DNA of 43,948 nt from Clostridiales bacterium (GCA_017649745.1 JAGCGE010000035.1:1-43948), one strand, 5' to 3'. Counted from the stretch's first letter, positions 25,467 through 34,263 are shown. Notes: generated by a model not told the origin, from the sequence alone. A program made the numbers and translations.

Positions 25467-26127
25467 TATTACCTCCGGTTATCTCTTCGAAAACATTCTT
25501 GCATTCGTTGATCTTCTTAATAAGTTCCTTAGCGATGTCATCCATCTCGTTAACTGTCAGGAACTTGTGATCGGTGTAGTCCTTGATATAGAACGGCTTG
25601 CCGACCACGACAGTTCTCCTATTATACCAATGTTTTGGTTTAAGTGAATATGCTGGAATTATCGGAACGCCAGTCTGGCTCGCGAGGAATATAACACCCG
25701 CCTTGATCTCGCTTAAGTCGTCTTTCTCCGTCTTATGAAGCGTACCTTCAGGGAAGATCGTAACCGCGTGACCATGCTTTAATGTCTGCGTCGTCTGCCT
25801 TATCGCATTGAGATCGGCGATATTACGGTCGATCTTGATGCAGCCCGAATGATAGCAAAGGAAGTTACGGATCGGATCCTTCATAACGAGCTCTGAAGTC
25901 AGGAAGAACATTCTCCTGTTCGAAAAGACGGCCGTATAGTACCACGGATCCTTAAAGGAGACGTGATTTCCGACGATTATCATTCCCTTGTCCTTGATAT
26001 CATTCTTAAACGGTGTCTTGTCAACCGTGTATTTTTTCGGAAGCGGAACATTACCTCCCACGAGCACAATGCCGTGAGAGATATCATAAAAAAACATGGC
26101 GATGCCGTACTTCTTATTCCAGAACAC
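25453..26127 (-). CDS. plsC: 1-acyl-sn-glycerol-3-phosphate acyltransferase family protein (PlsC-like)
   Basis: A 224-residue PlsC-family acyltransferase. Motif I HxxxxD is in VGNHVSFKDPWYY (near residue 55), followed by ISGCIKIDRN-like motif II and the binding motif FPEGTLHK (motif III, near 130). PIIPAYS corresponds to motif IV. It transfers an acyl group from acyl-ACP, acyl-CoA or acyl-phosphate to a lysophospholipid or related acceptor at the membrane. The start is GTG, after a weak GAAG site. It overlaps the second acyltransferase by 14 bp. The exact acceptor is not deducible. Confidence 0.9.
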   Translation of the reverse strand: MFWNKKYGIAMFFYDISHGIVLVGGNVPLPKKYTVDKTPFKNDIKDKGMIIVGNHVSFKDPWYYTAVFSNRRMFFLTSELVMKDPIRNFLCYHSGCIKIDRNIADLNAIRQTTQTLKHGHAVTIFPEGTLHKTEKDDLSEIKAGVIFLASQTGVPIIPAYSLKPKHWYNRRTVVVGKPFYIKDYTDHKFLTVNEMDDIAKELIKKINECKNVFEEITGGNNGHN

Positions 26128-26761
26128 GCTTCTTCAATTCCTCTCCAAGAGAATTAACGTACTTTTCAAGTTCTGATGTGATTATCCTCGCTCTTTTCGA
26201 TTCAGGCAAGGAGGTATCGGAACAAAGATCATTGACATTTATCGGATCACCGACCATAACGTGTGTTCTCTTGAAAAATCCGTAGTTACCGTCAGTATAC
26301 ACAGGAACAATAGGCGCGTCAGTATGTGTCGCGATTATCGCTACGCTTGGCTTAAACGGAAACGGAACACCGTTGACCGGAAGTCTCGAGGAAGGAAATA
26401 TACCTATAGATTCACCTCTGTCGAGGCAATCGAGTGCTTCGCCAATGAACGAGAAATCATACTTGTCGCGGTCAACAAAGATGCATCCTACGTTGAACAG
26501 CAAGAAGTTCATGAATGCGTTCTTATTGAACATGACTTCAGCGACGAGGAATCTTAGATCGTCGAAGATATAGTGGTACCAGTAAAGCGGCATGTCCACG
26601 AGCGACAGGTGATTAGACACGAGGATGCAAGGCTTCGGAAGTTTTCGAGGACTCTTGTCGGTCATGTAATAGAATTTAGGCTTAAGAATAAGAAGGGTCG
26701 GAAGTCCCGTAACCTTTACAAAAGCCGTTATCAGTTTATTCTTCTTGAAGCGTCTTCCCAT
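26114..26761 (-). CDS. PlsC-like acyltransferase with altered motif III
   Basis: A 215-residue acyltransferase. Motif I is intact (VSNHLSLVDMPLYW), motif II is FVDRDKYDF, and motif IV is APIVPVYT. The phosphate-binding FPEGTR is replaced by FPSSR, which suggests a different acceptor or weaker glycerol-phosphate binding. A second hydrophobic region at the start (FVKVTGLPTLLILKPKFY) may associate with the membrane. The ATG at 26761 overlaps the TAA of the ligase gene (TAATG). Together with the 25453 gene it forms a pair of successive acyltransferases. Confidence 0.85.
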   Translation of the reverse strand: MGRRFKKNKLITAFVKVTGLPTLLILKPKFYYMTDKSPRKLPKPCILVSNHLSLVDMPLYWYHYIFDDLRFLVAEVMFNKNAFMNFLLFNVGCIFVDRDKYDFSFIGEALDCLDRGESIGIFPSSRLPVNGVPFPFKPSVAIIATHTDAPIVPVYTDGNYGFFKRTHVMVGDPINVNDLCSDTSLPESKRARIITSELEKYVNSLGEELKKRVLE

Positions 26762-28686
26762 TATACTTTCTGATCCTCTATGTATTTACTAAGTTCTGTT
26801 ATCGTGGAGCAGGTAAAAGTCTCCACGCCGAATTCATCGGTTATCTTCGATATTATTGCGAAGTACTGAAGGCTCGTAGCTCCGATGTCCAGCATCAAGT
26901 TCGCATCAGGATTAAGCTCCGATGCCGTTTTCTCGAGTACTGATGCTACGATGTCCGTAACCGTAGCCACAATCTTCGGATCGGCCTTCGGAACGTAGCT
27001 TACCGTCGTAGGCATGAAGTCCTGCATCTTGATGAGCTTGATATCACCGCTTTCGATACCGCGCTTAAGATATGCTCTGCTGACCTTAATAGCCTTCGAG
27101 CTCATAAGCGGATCATAGGTGAAATAGAACTTCTTTATCCTGGACGTCTGAGGGAGCGAATCATTTGTCTTCATGATGTACTCGCAGATCGCGTCAGTCT
27201 GTTCCTGTGTCGCATTATTCTCGATCCTTACTACCATAGCAAGGACATCTCCGTCACTTCTCTGCTCACCGTAACAGGAGAAATTCTTCGCATACGGAAT
27301 GTCAAAATACTGCTCAACGATATCAGGATTAATGTTTTCGCCGCTATCGCCAATAACAAGATCTTTCTCACGACCCTTGATAAACCAGTAATCGCCGTCG
27401 TTAGTTACCATATCCATCGTATCGAACCATTCGGCTCTCTCCTGGATAACGCCGTCGATCATGATCTTCTTGCTCAAAGACTCACCTTTGACGAGCAAAG
27501 TTCCGTGATCGGAGATCTTATACTGTGTCTTACCGATCGGATGACCTACGGAATTAAGATTTCTCTCCCTTGGTTTCTTACGAAGCTCAACAGACGTGAT
27601 ACCGATCTCGCTCATTCCGTAACCATTATGAAGCGGATATCCGATGCTGTTAAAGAGCCTTAATGTCGAATCCTTAACATAGCTTCCACCGCTTATGCAG
27701 AACACGATCGAAGGTCCGAATATGGAATCCGTGACCTCACCTAAGAGGAATCTTGCGATATTTGTACCTGCATACGGGAAAACATTCTGAAACGCCGTGC
27801 AGAATCTGCAAGCTCGCTTGAACATACGTCTTTTCCAAGCTGGTCTTCTCTTGATCTCAGTCATAACCTTCTTCTCAACAGTATGCCAGAGCGCAGGCAC
27901 CGCGAAGATATGCGTAACTTCATGTCTTCTGCATGTACGAACGATAGTGTCAGGCGAGTAGTTCTTAAGGAATACGAATGTCCTTCCGAAGAAAGCGAAC
28001 CAGAAGTATACCGCGAACAGTCCGAAAACATGATAGAACGGCAGGAAGCACAGCTGTTTGATCTGGCCGTGATAACCCGTTGCCATTCTAGGGCTCTCCT
28101 TAACGATGCTCTCCGCATCAAGTATCTGCTTGCTTGTCTCGGCACCCGTATAAAAGCATATCGACTGGTGAAGCGACGTTGCTGAAGTCGATATCGCGAA
28201 CTCGTTTTCGAAAACATCATCAGGACACTTGTTGGAATCATCCTTCAAGTCAAACTTCGAAAAGTCGATGAAATCACCGCTAAGCTTAGTGCTGTTAAGG
28301 CCGATGATCGTTGTAATTCCAAGTGTCTTAAGGATTGCCTCCGACAGATTCTGCGGATGGCGGCAGTTTACGAGGAACGGCTTGTTGCCGCTCTTTAAGA
28401 TAGCCCAATAAGCCACGATCCACTCGAGGCAATTCTCCATCTCGAGAGCAACGTAGCCGTGGGTGGCGCCTATTTTCGAATAGAGGAAGCCTGCAGCGTT
28501 CTCGATATATCCTTTGACTTCCGCATAGGTGTACTTACGGATCCTGTAATCGACCTCTGCTTCTGCGAGCACGAGACCGTTGTCACGGAACATGATGTCA
28601 TAGATCGCCTTGAAATCCTGCTTCGAATTAACAAGCGCATTAATGTTGTAATCAATATATTCCTGAAGTTCTTTTTTTACGCGCAC
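26761..28686 (-). CDS. AMP-binding acyl ligase with C-terminal acyl carrier domain
   Basis: A 641-residue fusion. Residues about 1-540 form an adenylate-forming ligase: a loop near 165-190 (TSATSLHQSICFYTG... ) that departs from the usual SGTTGxPK, LPFYHVFGLFAVYFWF, the A5 motif NGYGMSEIG, and the A8 motif KGREKDLVI. Residues about 570-641 form an ACP domain with the carrier serine in DIGATSLQYF (Ser605). The likely reaction is ATP-dependent activation of a fatty acid and its loading on the attached ACP, like the ligase half of Aas. It starts directly after the hydrolase stop (zero gap). The unusual P-loop leaves some doubt about activity. Confidence 0.88.
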   Translation of the reverse strand: MRVKKELQEYIDYNINALVNSKQDFKAIYDIMFRDNGLVLAEAEVDYRIRKYTYAEVKGYIENAAGFLYSKIGATHGYVALEMENCLEWIVAYWAILKSGNKPFLVNCRHPQNLSEAILKTLGITTIIGLNSTKLSGDFIDFSKFDLKDDSNKCPDDVFENEFAISTSATSLHQSICFYTGAETSKQILDAESIVKESPRMATGYHGQIKQLCFLPFYHVFGLFAVYFWFAFFGRTFVFLKNYSPDTIVRTCRRHEVTHIFAVPALWHTVEKKVMTEIKRRPAWKRRMFKRACRFCTAFQNVFPYAGTNIARFLLGEVTDSIFGPSIVFCISGGSYVKDSTLRLFNSIGYPLHNGYGMSEIGITSVELRKKPRERNLNSVGHPIGKTQYKISDHGTLLVKGESLSKKIMIDGVIQERAEWFDTMDMVTNDGDYWFIKGREKDLVIGDSGENINPDIVEQYFDIPYAKNFSCYGEQRSDGDVLAMVVRIENNATQEQTDAICEYIMKTNDSLPQTSRIKKFYFTYDPLMSSKAIKVSRAYLKRGIESGDIKLIKMQDFMPTTVSYVPKADPKIVATVTDIVASVLEKTASELNPDANLMLDIGATSLQYFAIISKITDEFGVETFTCSTITELSKYIEDQKV

Positions 28687-29658
28687 TTAACCGACAAACT
28701 CCTTTATGGCGTTATCGTAAGCCTCCTGATTGTTGATCCTCAGGTGCGAATGAGCGCCCTTATCAAACCACACGATCTTCTTGTTCATAGAAGTGCATGT
28801 GTCGAAGAGCTTCTGGCTCTTTGCAGGAAGAGAGAATATGTCCTCTTTACCGTAGAGGAAAAGGATCGGCATGTCGCCTATCTGCTTAACGAGCTTGATC
28901 GGAGCTTCTTCACGAAGACGTGCGCCCGTGTTCTTCTGAATGTGATAAAGGCACATCGGAAGGATCGGATAGACAGGCTTTTTCTCATACTTGATATGCT
29001 CTCTGAAAGTCTCTTTAAACTTGATAAAGCTTCCTTCAGTGATGATTCCCTTGATGTTGGCTTTCTTGGTGCCGTTAACTGCTGCAAGAAGACCTGTCAC
29101 TGTTCCAACGCAGATGCAGTGGAGGTAAACCTTCTTGATGCCGTAATTATCTTCAAGCCATGTAAGCCACTTATCAAGATCCCTGTGCTCGTAGTGACCA
29201 AGGGAATGATAACGACCTTCGCTGCTTCCGTGTGAACGAGGATCAACTGCGAGGATATTCATTCCTGCAGCATAGTAAGGCTGGTCGAAGTAATAACCGT
29301 ATCTTAAGCCTTCTGCTCTACCAGGGATAACGATAACGCAACGGTCGGAACCGAAATCGTAATATTCTGCATGGAGCTTCAAGCCGTCGTTAGTGATGTC
29401 GACCGGCTGCTTCTTATCTTCTATAGTCTTAGCGAACTCGAGGCCTTCGTTCCACATCTGAACCTGCTCCTCGTTGTCCTGATATGTACAGTCATTACCG
29501 AATTTCTCAGGTGTAGTTCTTACTACCTGCTCTTCATAGACCTTGATAGCGATAGGATTTAAGAATATCAGCATACCAACGACGCTGAGTAACAAAAAAG
29601 CTACTATGATGATAATGGCGATGACCCATCCGCTCACCGCTAATTGAACCATAAACAT
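28687..29658 (-). CDS. membrane-anchored alpha/beta hydrolase with cysteine at the nucleophile elbow
   Basis: A 323-residue protein: one N-terminal membrane helix (WVIAIIIIVAFLLLSVVGMLIFL, about 11-33), then an alpha/beta hydrolase. It has RAEGLRYG and VDPRSHGSSEGRY early. The elbow is LHCICVGT, where Cys183 takes the place of the usual serine. The acid is in FLYGKEDIF and the His in GAHSHLRI. The class includes lipases, esterases and dienelactone hydrolase-like enzymes. AAGGAG precedes the ATG. It heads the leftward lipid operon, so it may release or transfer acyl groups. The cysteine should be verified before assigning activity. Confidence 0.85.
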   Translation of the reverse strand: MFMVQLAVSGWVIAIIIIVAFLLLSVVGMLIFLNPIAIKVYEEQVVRTTPEKFGNDCTYQDNEEQVQMWNEGLEFAKTIEDKKQPVDITNDGLKLHAEYYDFGSDRCVIVIPGRAEGLRYGYYFDQPYYAAGMNILAVDPRSHGSSEGRYHSLGHYEHRDLDKWLTWLEDNYGIKKVYLHCICVGTVTGLLAAVNGTKKANIKGIITEGSFIKFKETFREHIKYEKKPVYPILPMCLYHIQKNTGARLREEAPIKLVKQIGDMPILFLYGKEDIFSLPAKSQKLFDTCTSMNKKIVWFDKGAHSHLRINNQEAYDNAIKEFVG

Positions 29659-29669
29659 AAGCCCGCTCC

Positions 29670-29698
29670 TTAACTTCGTACGTAGTTAAAACATTATA
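29670..29698 (-). promoter_or_regulatory. lipid operon promoter with 20-bp operator-like palindrome
   Basis: An extended -10 (TG, T, TATAAT at 29698-29693) directs the leftward operon. The 20-bp sequence ttaactacgtacgaagttaa on the minus strand (29689-29670) is a palindrome except for one mismatched pair and would cover the transcription start. This is the usual place for a repressor site, for example of the TetR class. No regulator gene is present in the window for it. Confidence 0.6.
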
Positions 29699-29729
29699 AC
29701 ATTACTATAATATAAAGATTCAAAATAGT

Positions 29730-29758
29730 TTGAATGTCAAGACAAATTTTGCTAAGAT
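29730..29758 (+). promoter_or_regulatory. promoter of the fakB-fakA-plsX operon
   Basis: TTGAAT (29730-29735), 17 bp, TAAGAT (29753-29758) with an extended -10 TG at 29750-29751. It is back to back with the leftward lipid operon promoter, 32 bp away. Confidence 0.65.
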
Positions 29759-29795
29759 ACTTCAGTATGTAAAAACCTTTGGGAGGATCAATATT

Positions 29796-30734
29796 ATGAG
29801 TTTTGCTATTATTCCTGATACCGCTTGTGATCTGGACAAGAAATTACGTGACAGATTCGGTATTGAAGACTATATGAGAGGAACGATCTATTACCCGGAT
29901 GGACACAGCGAACTTATCTCTCTTGACTGGGAAAAGATGACACCTGATGAGTACTATTCATCAATGAAGGGTCACAATGCTCTTTACAAGACAGCTAGCG
30001 TACCTATGGGCGAGATCAAGGAGGTTTTCGAGAAGCATCTCAATAAGGGAGAAGACATCTTGAGCATATCTCTTTCATCAGGACTTTCCACTTCATTTAA
30101 TGAGACAGAGCTCGTAGCTAAGGAGCTTCGTGAGAAGTATCCGGAAAGAAAGATCCTCTGTGTCGATTCACTCCGTTATTCAACAGCTCTCGCACTTCTC
30201 GTTATCAAGGGTTGTGAGAAGAGAAATGAAGGCGCTTCTATCGAAGAGACATATGAATACTTGAATGACCTTAAGTGGTCTATCCACCAGATGGGCTTCA
30301 TGGACGACCTCTACTTCCTTGCTAAGACAGGCCGTGTATCTAACTTTAAGGCTTTCTTCGGAACACTCGTAGGTGTTGCTCCTCTCGCTGACTTCAACAA
30401 GAAGGGCGTATCTGAGGTTCTCGCTAAGGCTAAGGGCCGTAAGCAGGCTGTTAAGGCTACAGTCGAGTACATGAAGAAATTCATCATCAACCCTGAAGAT
30501 CAGATCATCTTCGTTGCACATTCACTCCGTAAGGAATTCGCTGATATGCTCGCAGAAGACATCAAGGAGACTTTCCATCCTAAGGAGATCATCATGAATG
30601 ATGTCGGAATGGCTTGCGGCGCTTCTATCGGTCCTGGTCTTTGCAGTGCATACTTCATCGGTAAGCCAATGAGCGACAACTGTGAGGAAGAAAAGGCTGC
30701 ATTGAACGAGATCGTTGCTAATCTTAAGAAATAA
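29796..30734 (+). CDS. DegV family protein (FakB-type fatty acid-binding protein)
   Basis: The ATG at 29796 (MSFAIIPDTACDLD) follows GGGAGG and gives 312 residues; the longer frame from 29730 overlaps the promoter. DegV features are IIPDTACDL, YPDGHSELISLDWEKMTPDEYY, and LSSGLSTSFNETELVAKE (fatty acid-binding loop). MDDLYFLAKTGRVSN and IIFVAHSLRKEFADML follow, with GLCSAYFIG at the end. FakB proteins present a free fatty acid to the kinase FakA, which phosphorylates its carboxyl group. It lies 11 bp before a second paralogue and upstream of fakA and plsX. Confidence 0.93.
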   Translation: MSFAIIPDTACDLDKKLRDRFGIEDYMRGTIYYPDGHSELISLDWEKMTPDEYYSSMKGHNALYKTASVPMGEIKEVFEKHLNKGEDILSISLSSGLSTSFNETELVAKELREKYPERKILCVDSLRYSTALALLVIKGCEKRNEGASIEETYEYLNDLKWSIHQMGFMDDLYFLAKTGRVSNFKAFFGTLVGVAPLADFNKKGVSEVLAKAKGRKQAVKATVEYMKKFIINPEDQIIFVAHSLRKEFADMLAEDIKETFHPKEIIMNDVGMACGASIGPGLCSAYFIGKPMSDNCEEEKAALNEIVANLKK

Positions 30735-30745
30735 GGAGAACTCGC

Positions 30746-31627
30746 ATGGGCAGAAAGTACAGGATCATCGTTGACTCTACTGCAGACCTCGGTAAGGATC
30801 TGCGCGATAAATATGATATCGACTACGTTTCCATGAACTACATGTTGGACGAAGTCGAGTATAAGGCTTCCCTCGACTGGGAATCCCATAGTGCCAAAGA
30901 ATTCTATGATCTTATGAGAAACGGTAAGATCATGAAGACTACTCAGGTACCTGGTCCGGTATATGAGGCTAAGTATCAGGAGTGCTTCGACAAGGGAGAA
31001 GATGTTCTCTACATCTCCTGCTCTTCTGCTCTTTCAGGTTCTATCAACATGGCTAGGCTCGTTGCTGAGGACTTCCTGGAAGATCATCCTGAGATGAACA
31101 TCGTTTGTGTAGATCCTCTCATCAGTTCTCTTGGTCAGGGATATCTCGCTATTAAGGCTAGCGAACTTAGAAGCGAAGGCAAGTCGATCCACGAAGTTGC
31201 CGAGTATATTGAGAACAATCGTCTTAAGGTTCATCAGATCGGTGTAGTTGCTGATCTTAAGTTCCTTAAGCAGTCCGGTCGTGTAACAGCTTCCAGTGCG
31301 TTCTTCGGTAACATTTTCGATATCAAGCCGATCCTTATCTCTGATACTAAGGGTCAGAACCTCGCTATAAAGAAGATCAAGGGCTTTAAGAATGCTCTTA
31401 TCGAGACAGCTCAGGACGTTAAGAACGAAGTTGTCGATCCTTCTTCTCAGACACTTTTCATCTCTCATGCTGACTGCATCGAAGATGCCGAGTTCTGGAG
31501 AGACGAGATCATGAAGTACTCCTCATTCAAGGATTGCTATATCAGTAACATCGGTCCTATCGTAGGCGCTTCAGTTGGTCCTGGAACCATCATCTGCTAC
31601 TACCTGGGCGATGCTGTAACACAATAA
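30746..31627 (+). CDS. second DegV family protein (FakB-type)
   Basis: A 293-residue DegV protein: IIVDSTADLGKDLRDKYDID, LDWESHSAKEFYDLM, SCSSALSGSINMARLVAED, VADLKFLKQSGRVTAS, FISHADC and PGTIICYYLG. It is clearly paralogous to the preceding gene but differs in the loop around the fatty acid pocket. In other Firmicutes two FakB proteins differ in chain preference, for example saturated versus unsaturated. AAGGAG precedes the ATG. It is part of the fakB-fakB-fakA-plsX operon. Confidence 0.93.
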   Translation: MGRKYRIIVDSTADLGKDLRDKYDIDYVSMNYMLDEVEYKASLDWESHSAKEFYDLMRNGKIMKTTQVPGPVYEAKYQECFDKGEDVLYISCSSALSGSINMARLVAEDFLEDHPEMNIVCVDPLISSLGQGYLAIKASELRSEGKSIHEVAEYIENNRLKVHQIGVVADLKFLKQSGRVTASSAFFGNIFDIKPILISDTKGQNLAIKKIKGFKNALIETAQDVKNEVVDPSSQTLFISHADCIEDAEFWRDEIMKYSSFKDCYISNIGPIVGASVGPGTIICYYLGDAVTQ

Positions 31628-31657
31628 TTTTGCGAAAGAAGAATAAGTAAGATAAAT

Positions 31658-33328
31658 ATGGAACATTCGATCATAGATGCAGCGCTCCTTTCTGAACTCC
31701 TTAAGGGCGGTTATAACGAACTTATCAGTCAGAAGGAAGTAATCAACAACCTGAATGTCTTCCCTATCCCTGACGGTGACACGGGACTTAATATGGGTAA
31801 GACTTTACAGGGTGGTATCGAGACCCTTAAAGAGGGTGCATCTTTCAAGGATATGCTGAAGGGCTTCTCCAAAGGAACTCTCATGTCAGCGCGCGGTAAC
31901 TCCGGCGTTATCCTTTCCCAGTTCTTCAGAGGCTTTGCAAAGGGCATAGCTGATGTTGAAGAACTCACGGTAAAAGATTTCACTAGCGCTATGGGTGTCG
32001 GTCGTAATCAGGCGTATGCCGCAGTAGTTAATCCTGTTGAAGGCACGATGTTAACACTCATGACTGACGGATTCCTGATCCTTCAGAACAAGCAGGATAC
32101 GATCGAAGACTTCGAATCGATGTTCCAGATCCTCGTTCGCGAGCTTGAAGCTTCACTCGAGAGAACTCCTTCCCTTCTCGACGTACTCGAAGAAGCAGGA
32201 GTAGTAGATAGCGGCGGAGCAGGTTTCCTCGCTATCTTCACAGGTATGAAGAAAGCTTTGTGCGGCGAGGCTATCGAAGTAGCCGAAGAATCTCACAATG
32301 CTCCGTCAGGTGCAGCAGTTCAACTCCTTGACGAGAACTCCGAGGTCGAGTTCGGTTATTGCACAGAGTTCATCCTGCAACTCTTTTCGAAAAAGACAGA
32401 TATAGAGAAATTCGACATCGATGCTTTCATAGCTGAGCTTACAAAGCTTGGTGACTCCATCGTTGCAATACGTGATGAAGATCTTGTTAAGGTCCACATC
32501 CATACGAAGACTCCTGAGATTCCTCTTGCTTATGCGCACAAGTTCGGCGAATTCATCACGATGAAGATCGAGAACATGACTGTTCAGCATAATGAGGTCA
32601 TCTCTGAAAACGCTGACAGCGCAGCTGCTAAGGCAACTGTTCCAGCTAAGCCGAAGAAGCACCAGAAGTTCGCGGTAGTAACAACTTGCACAGGCGAAGG
32701 ATTCAGGAACTTCTTCACGGATCTCGGAGCAGACGTTATCATCGACGGTGGTCAGACCAACAATCCTTCAGCAGAGGATTTTATAACCGCATTCAAGTCT
32801 CTTGATGCCGACCACATCGTCGTGCTCCCTAACAATTCGAACATCATCCTTACAGCCGAGCAGGCAGCATCCCTTTATAAGGAATGCGACGTAAGGATCA
32901 TCCCTACAAAGTCTCTTGCCGAGGGCTATTCTTCACTTTCTTTGATGGATAAGTTCGCTTCGGACATCGACGGCTTGATCAACAGCATGACATACGCCCT
33001 CGACAACGTTGACACTGCCCTGGTATCGACTGCCACAAGAGACGCTCAGATGGACGGCGTAACGATCACTGAAGGCGACTATGTCGGCATCATCAATAAG
33101 GAGATCCGTATTTCAGCGAAGAGTAAACTCGACGCTGCAGTCAATCTTCTTAAAGGCTACGAAGACATGAGCGAAAAGGACGTTCTCACTATTTTCTACG
33201 GTAAGGACGTAGGCGAAGAGGAAGCATCTTCCCTCGAAGACCTTCTGACTGAGGAATTCCCTCTTCTCGACATCGGTATCGTTCCTGGTCTTCAGGATGT
33301 ATACAGCTTTGTAATGGCAATTGAATAA
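31658..33328 (+). CDS. fakA: fatty acid kinase FakA (DAK2-domain YloV family)
   Basis: A 556-residue protein of standard YloV/FakA length. The DAK2-like kinase domain at the N-terminus has NVFPIPDGDTGLNM (Asp metal ligands) and SARGNSGVILSQFFRGF. A central part contains DVLEEAGVVDSGGAGFL and KVHIHTKTPEIPL, and a C-terminal DegV-interacting part holds VVTTCTGEGFRNFF and DGGQTNNPSAEDFI. It phosphorylates FakB-bound fatty acid to acyl-phosphate using ATP. The 30-bp gap to fakB has only a weak GAAAGAAG ribosome-binding site. Confidence 0.95.
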   Translation: MEHSIIDAALLSELLKGGYNELISQKEVINNLNVFPIPDGDTGLNMGKTLQGGIETLKEGASFKDMLKGFSKGTLMSARGNSGVILSQFFRGFAKGIADVEELTVKDFTSAMGVGRNQAYAAVVNPVEGTMLTLMTDGFLILQNKQDTIEDFESMFQILVRELEASLERTPSLLDVLEEAGVVDSGGAGFLAIFTGMKKALCGEAIEVAEESHNAPSGAAVQLLDENSEVEFGYCTEFILQLFSKKTDIEKFDIDAFIAELTKLGDSIVAIRDEDLVKVHIHTKTPEIPLAYAHKFGEFITMKIENMTVQHNEVISENADSAAAKATVPAKPKKHQKFAVVTTCTGEGFRNFFTDLGADVIIDGGQTNNPSAEDFITAFKSLDADHIVVLPNNSNIILTAEQAASLYKECDVRIIPTKSLAEGYSSLSLMDKFASDIDGLINSMTYALDNVDTALVSTATRDAQMDGVTITEGDYVGIINKEIRISAKSKLDAAVNLLKGYEDMSEKDVLTIFYGKDVGEEEASSLEDLLTEEFPLLDIGIVPGLQDVYSFVMAIE

Positions 33329-33346
33329 TTTTATCGGAGGTTTCAT

Positions 33347-34258
33347 ATGAGAAAGATCCTGCTCGATACTTACGGTGCCGATCTAGGCGAAGAGGAGATC
33401 ATCAAAGGCGGGATCATGGCTCTAAATGAGATCTCCGATCTTTTTGTCGAGTTTTACGGCAGCGAAGACCTGATCCGTTCAACTCTCGAATCTTCAGGCA
33501 TTTCTTCCGACCGCTATTCCGTTTATGGCGCGACCGACTTCATCACGAATCATGATAATCCGATGGAGATATTCCGCGGCCGTAACGAATCTTCAATGGC
33601 AATGGCACTGAATTCCCTGAAAAAGGATGGCGAAGCTCTTGGCCTTATAAGCGCAGGAAACACAGGCGCGCTGATGGTCGGCTCCATCGCAAGGATCGGA
33701 CTAAAGGCAGGTCTTTCAGCTCCTGTCCTCTGCTCATTGATCCCTAACCCGAATACCAACTGGACATGTTTACTGGATTGCGGCGCTCACCTGACACCGT
33801 CAGCTTCAGACCTCGTATTGTTCGCCCGCCTTGGCGCAGAGTATTTCTCAGCTAAGTATGACGTTGAGGCTCCTCGCGTAGGACTCCTGTCCGTCGGAAG
33901 CGAATCATCCAAGGGTAACGAATTAGTACTGGAAGCTCATAAGCTGTTAGCAGAGTCCGACTTGAACTTCATCGGCAATGTTGAAGGATGCGATGTTCAA
34001 AACGGTCGCTGCAACGTAATCACAACCGATGGTTTTACAGGCAATGTCCTTCTTAAAGCCATCGAATCAGCAGGAATGACATGCGCAGGAATGCTCGGCG
34101 ACAAAGATCCTGAGCTCCTTTCATCCATGCACGCCAACTTTAACTTCACTGAGCTTGGCGGCGCGATATTCCTTGGAATCAATCGAATGATAATAAAGAT
34201 CCACGGTTCATCCAACTGCAAGACAGTCCTCGCAGTTGCAAAACAACTCTGCAATTGA
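33347..34258 (+). CDS. plsX: phosphate acyltransferase PlsX, divergent
   Basis: A 303-residue protein with PlsX motifs in order: LISAGNTGALMVGS, LLDCGAHLTPSASDLVLFARLGA, SKGNELVLEAHKLLAES, FIGNVEGCDVQNGRCNVI and TDGFTGNVLLKAIES. It interconverts acyl-ACP and acyl-phosphate, which feeds the PlsY route of phosphatidic acid synthesis. The N-terminus reads ILLDTYGADLGEEEI rather than the usual AxDAMGGD, and the protein is about 25 residues short, so it may be a specialised form. GGAGG precedes the ATG. It closes the Fak operon. Confidence 0.9.
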   Translation: MRKILLDTYGADLGEEEIIKGGIMALNEISDLFVEFYGSEDLIRSTLESSGISSDRYSVYGATDFITNHDNPMEIFRGRNESSMAMALNSLKKDGEALGLISAGNTGALMVGSIARIGLKAGLSAPVLCSLIPNPNTNWTCLLDCGAHLTPSASDLVLFARLGAEYFSAKYDVEAPRVGLLSVGSESSKGNELVLEAHKLLAESDLNFIGNVEGCDVQNGRCNVITTDGFTGNVLLKAIESAGMTCAGMLGDKDPELLSSMHANFNFTELGGAIFLGINRMIIKIHGSSNCKTVLAVAKQLCN

Positions 34259-34263
34259 ATCCC

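Noticed and set aside
28459..29235. 258-residue plus-strand frame over the ligase and hydrolase genes
   Set aside because: Spans two overlapping real genes on the other strand and has no motif or ribosome-binding site.
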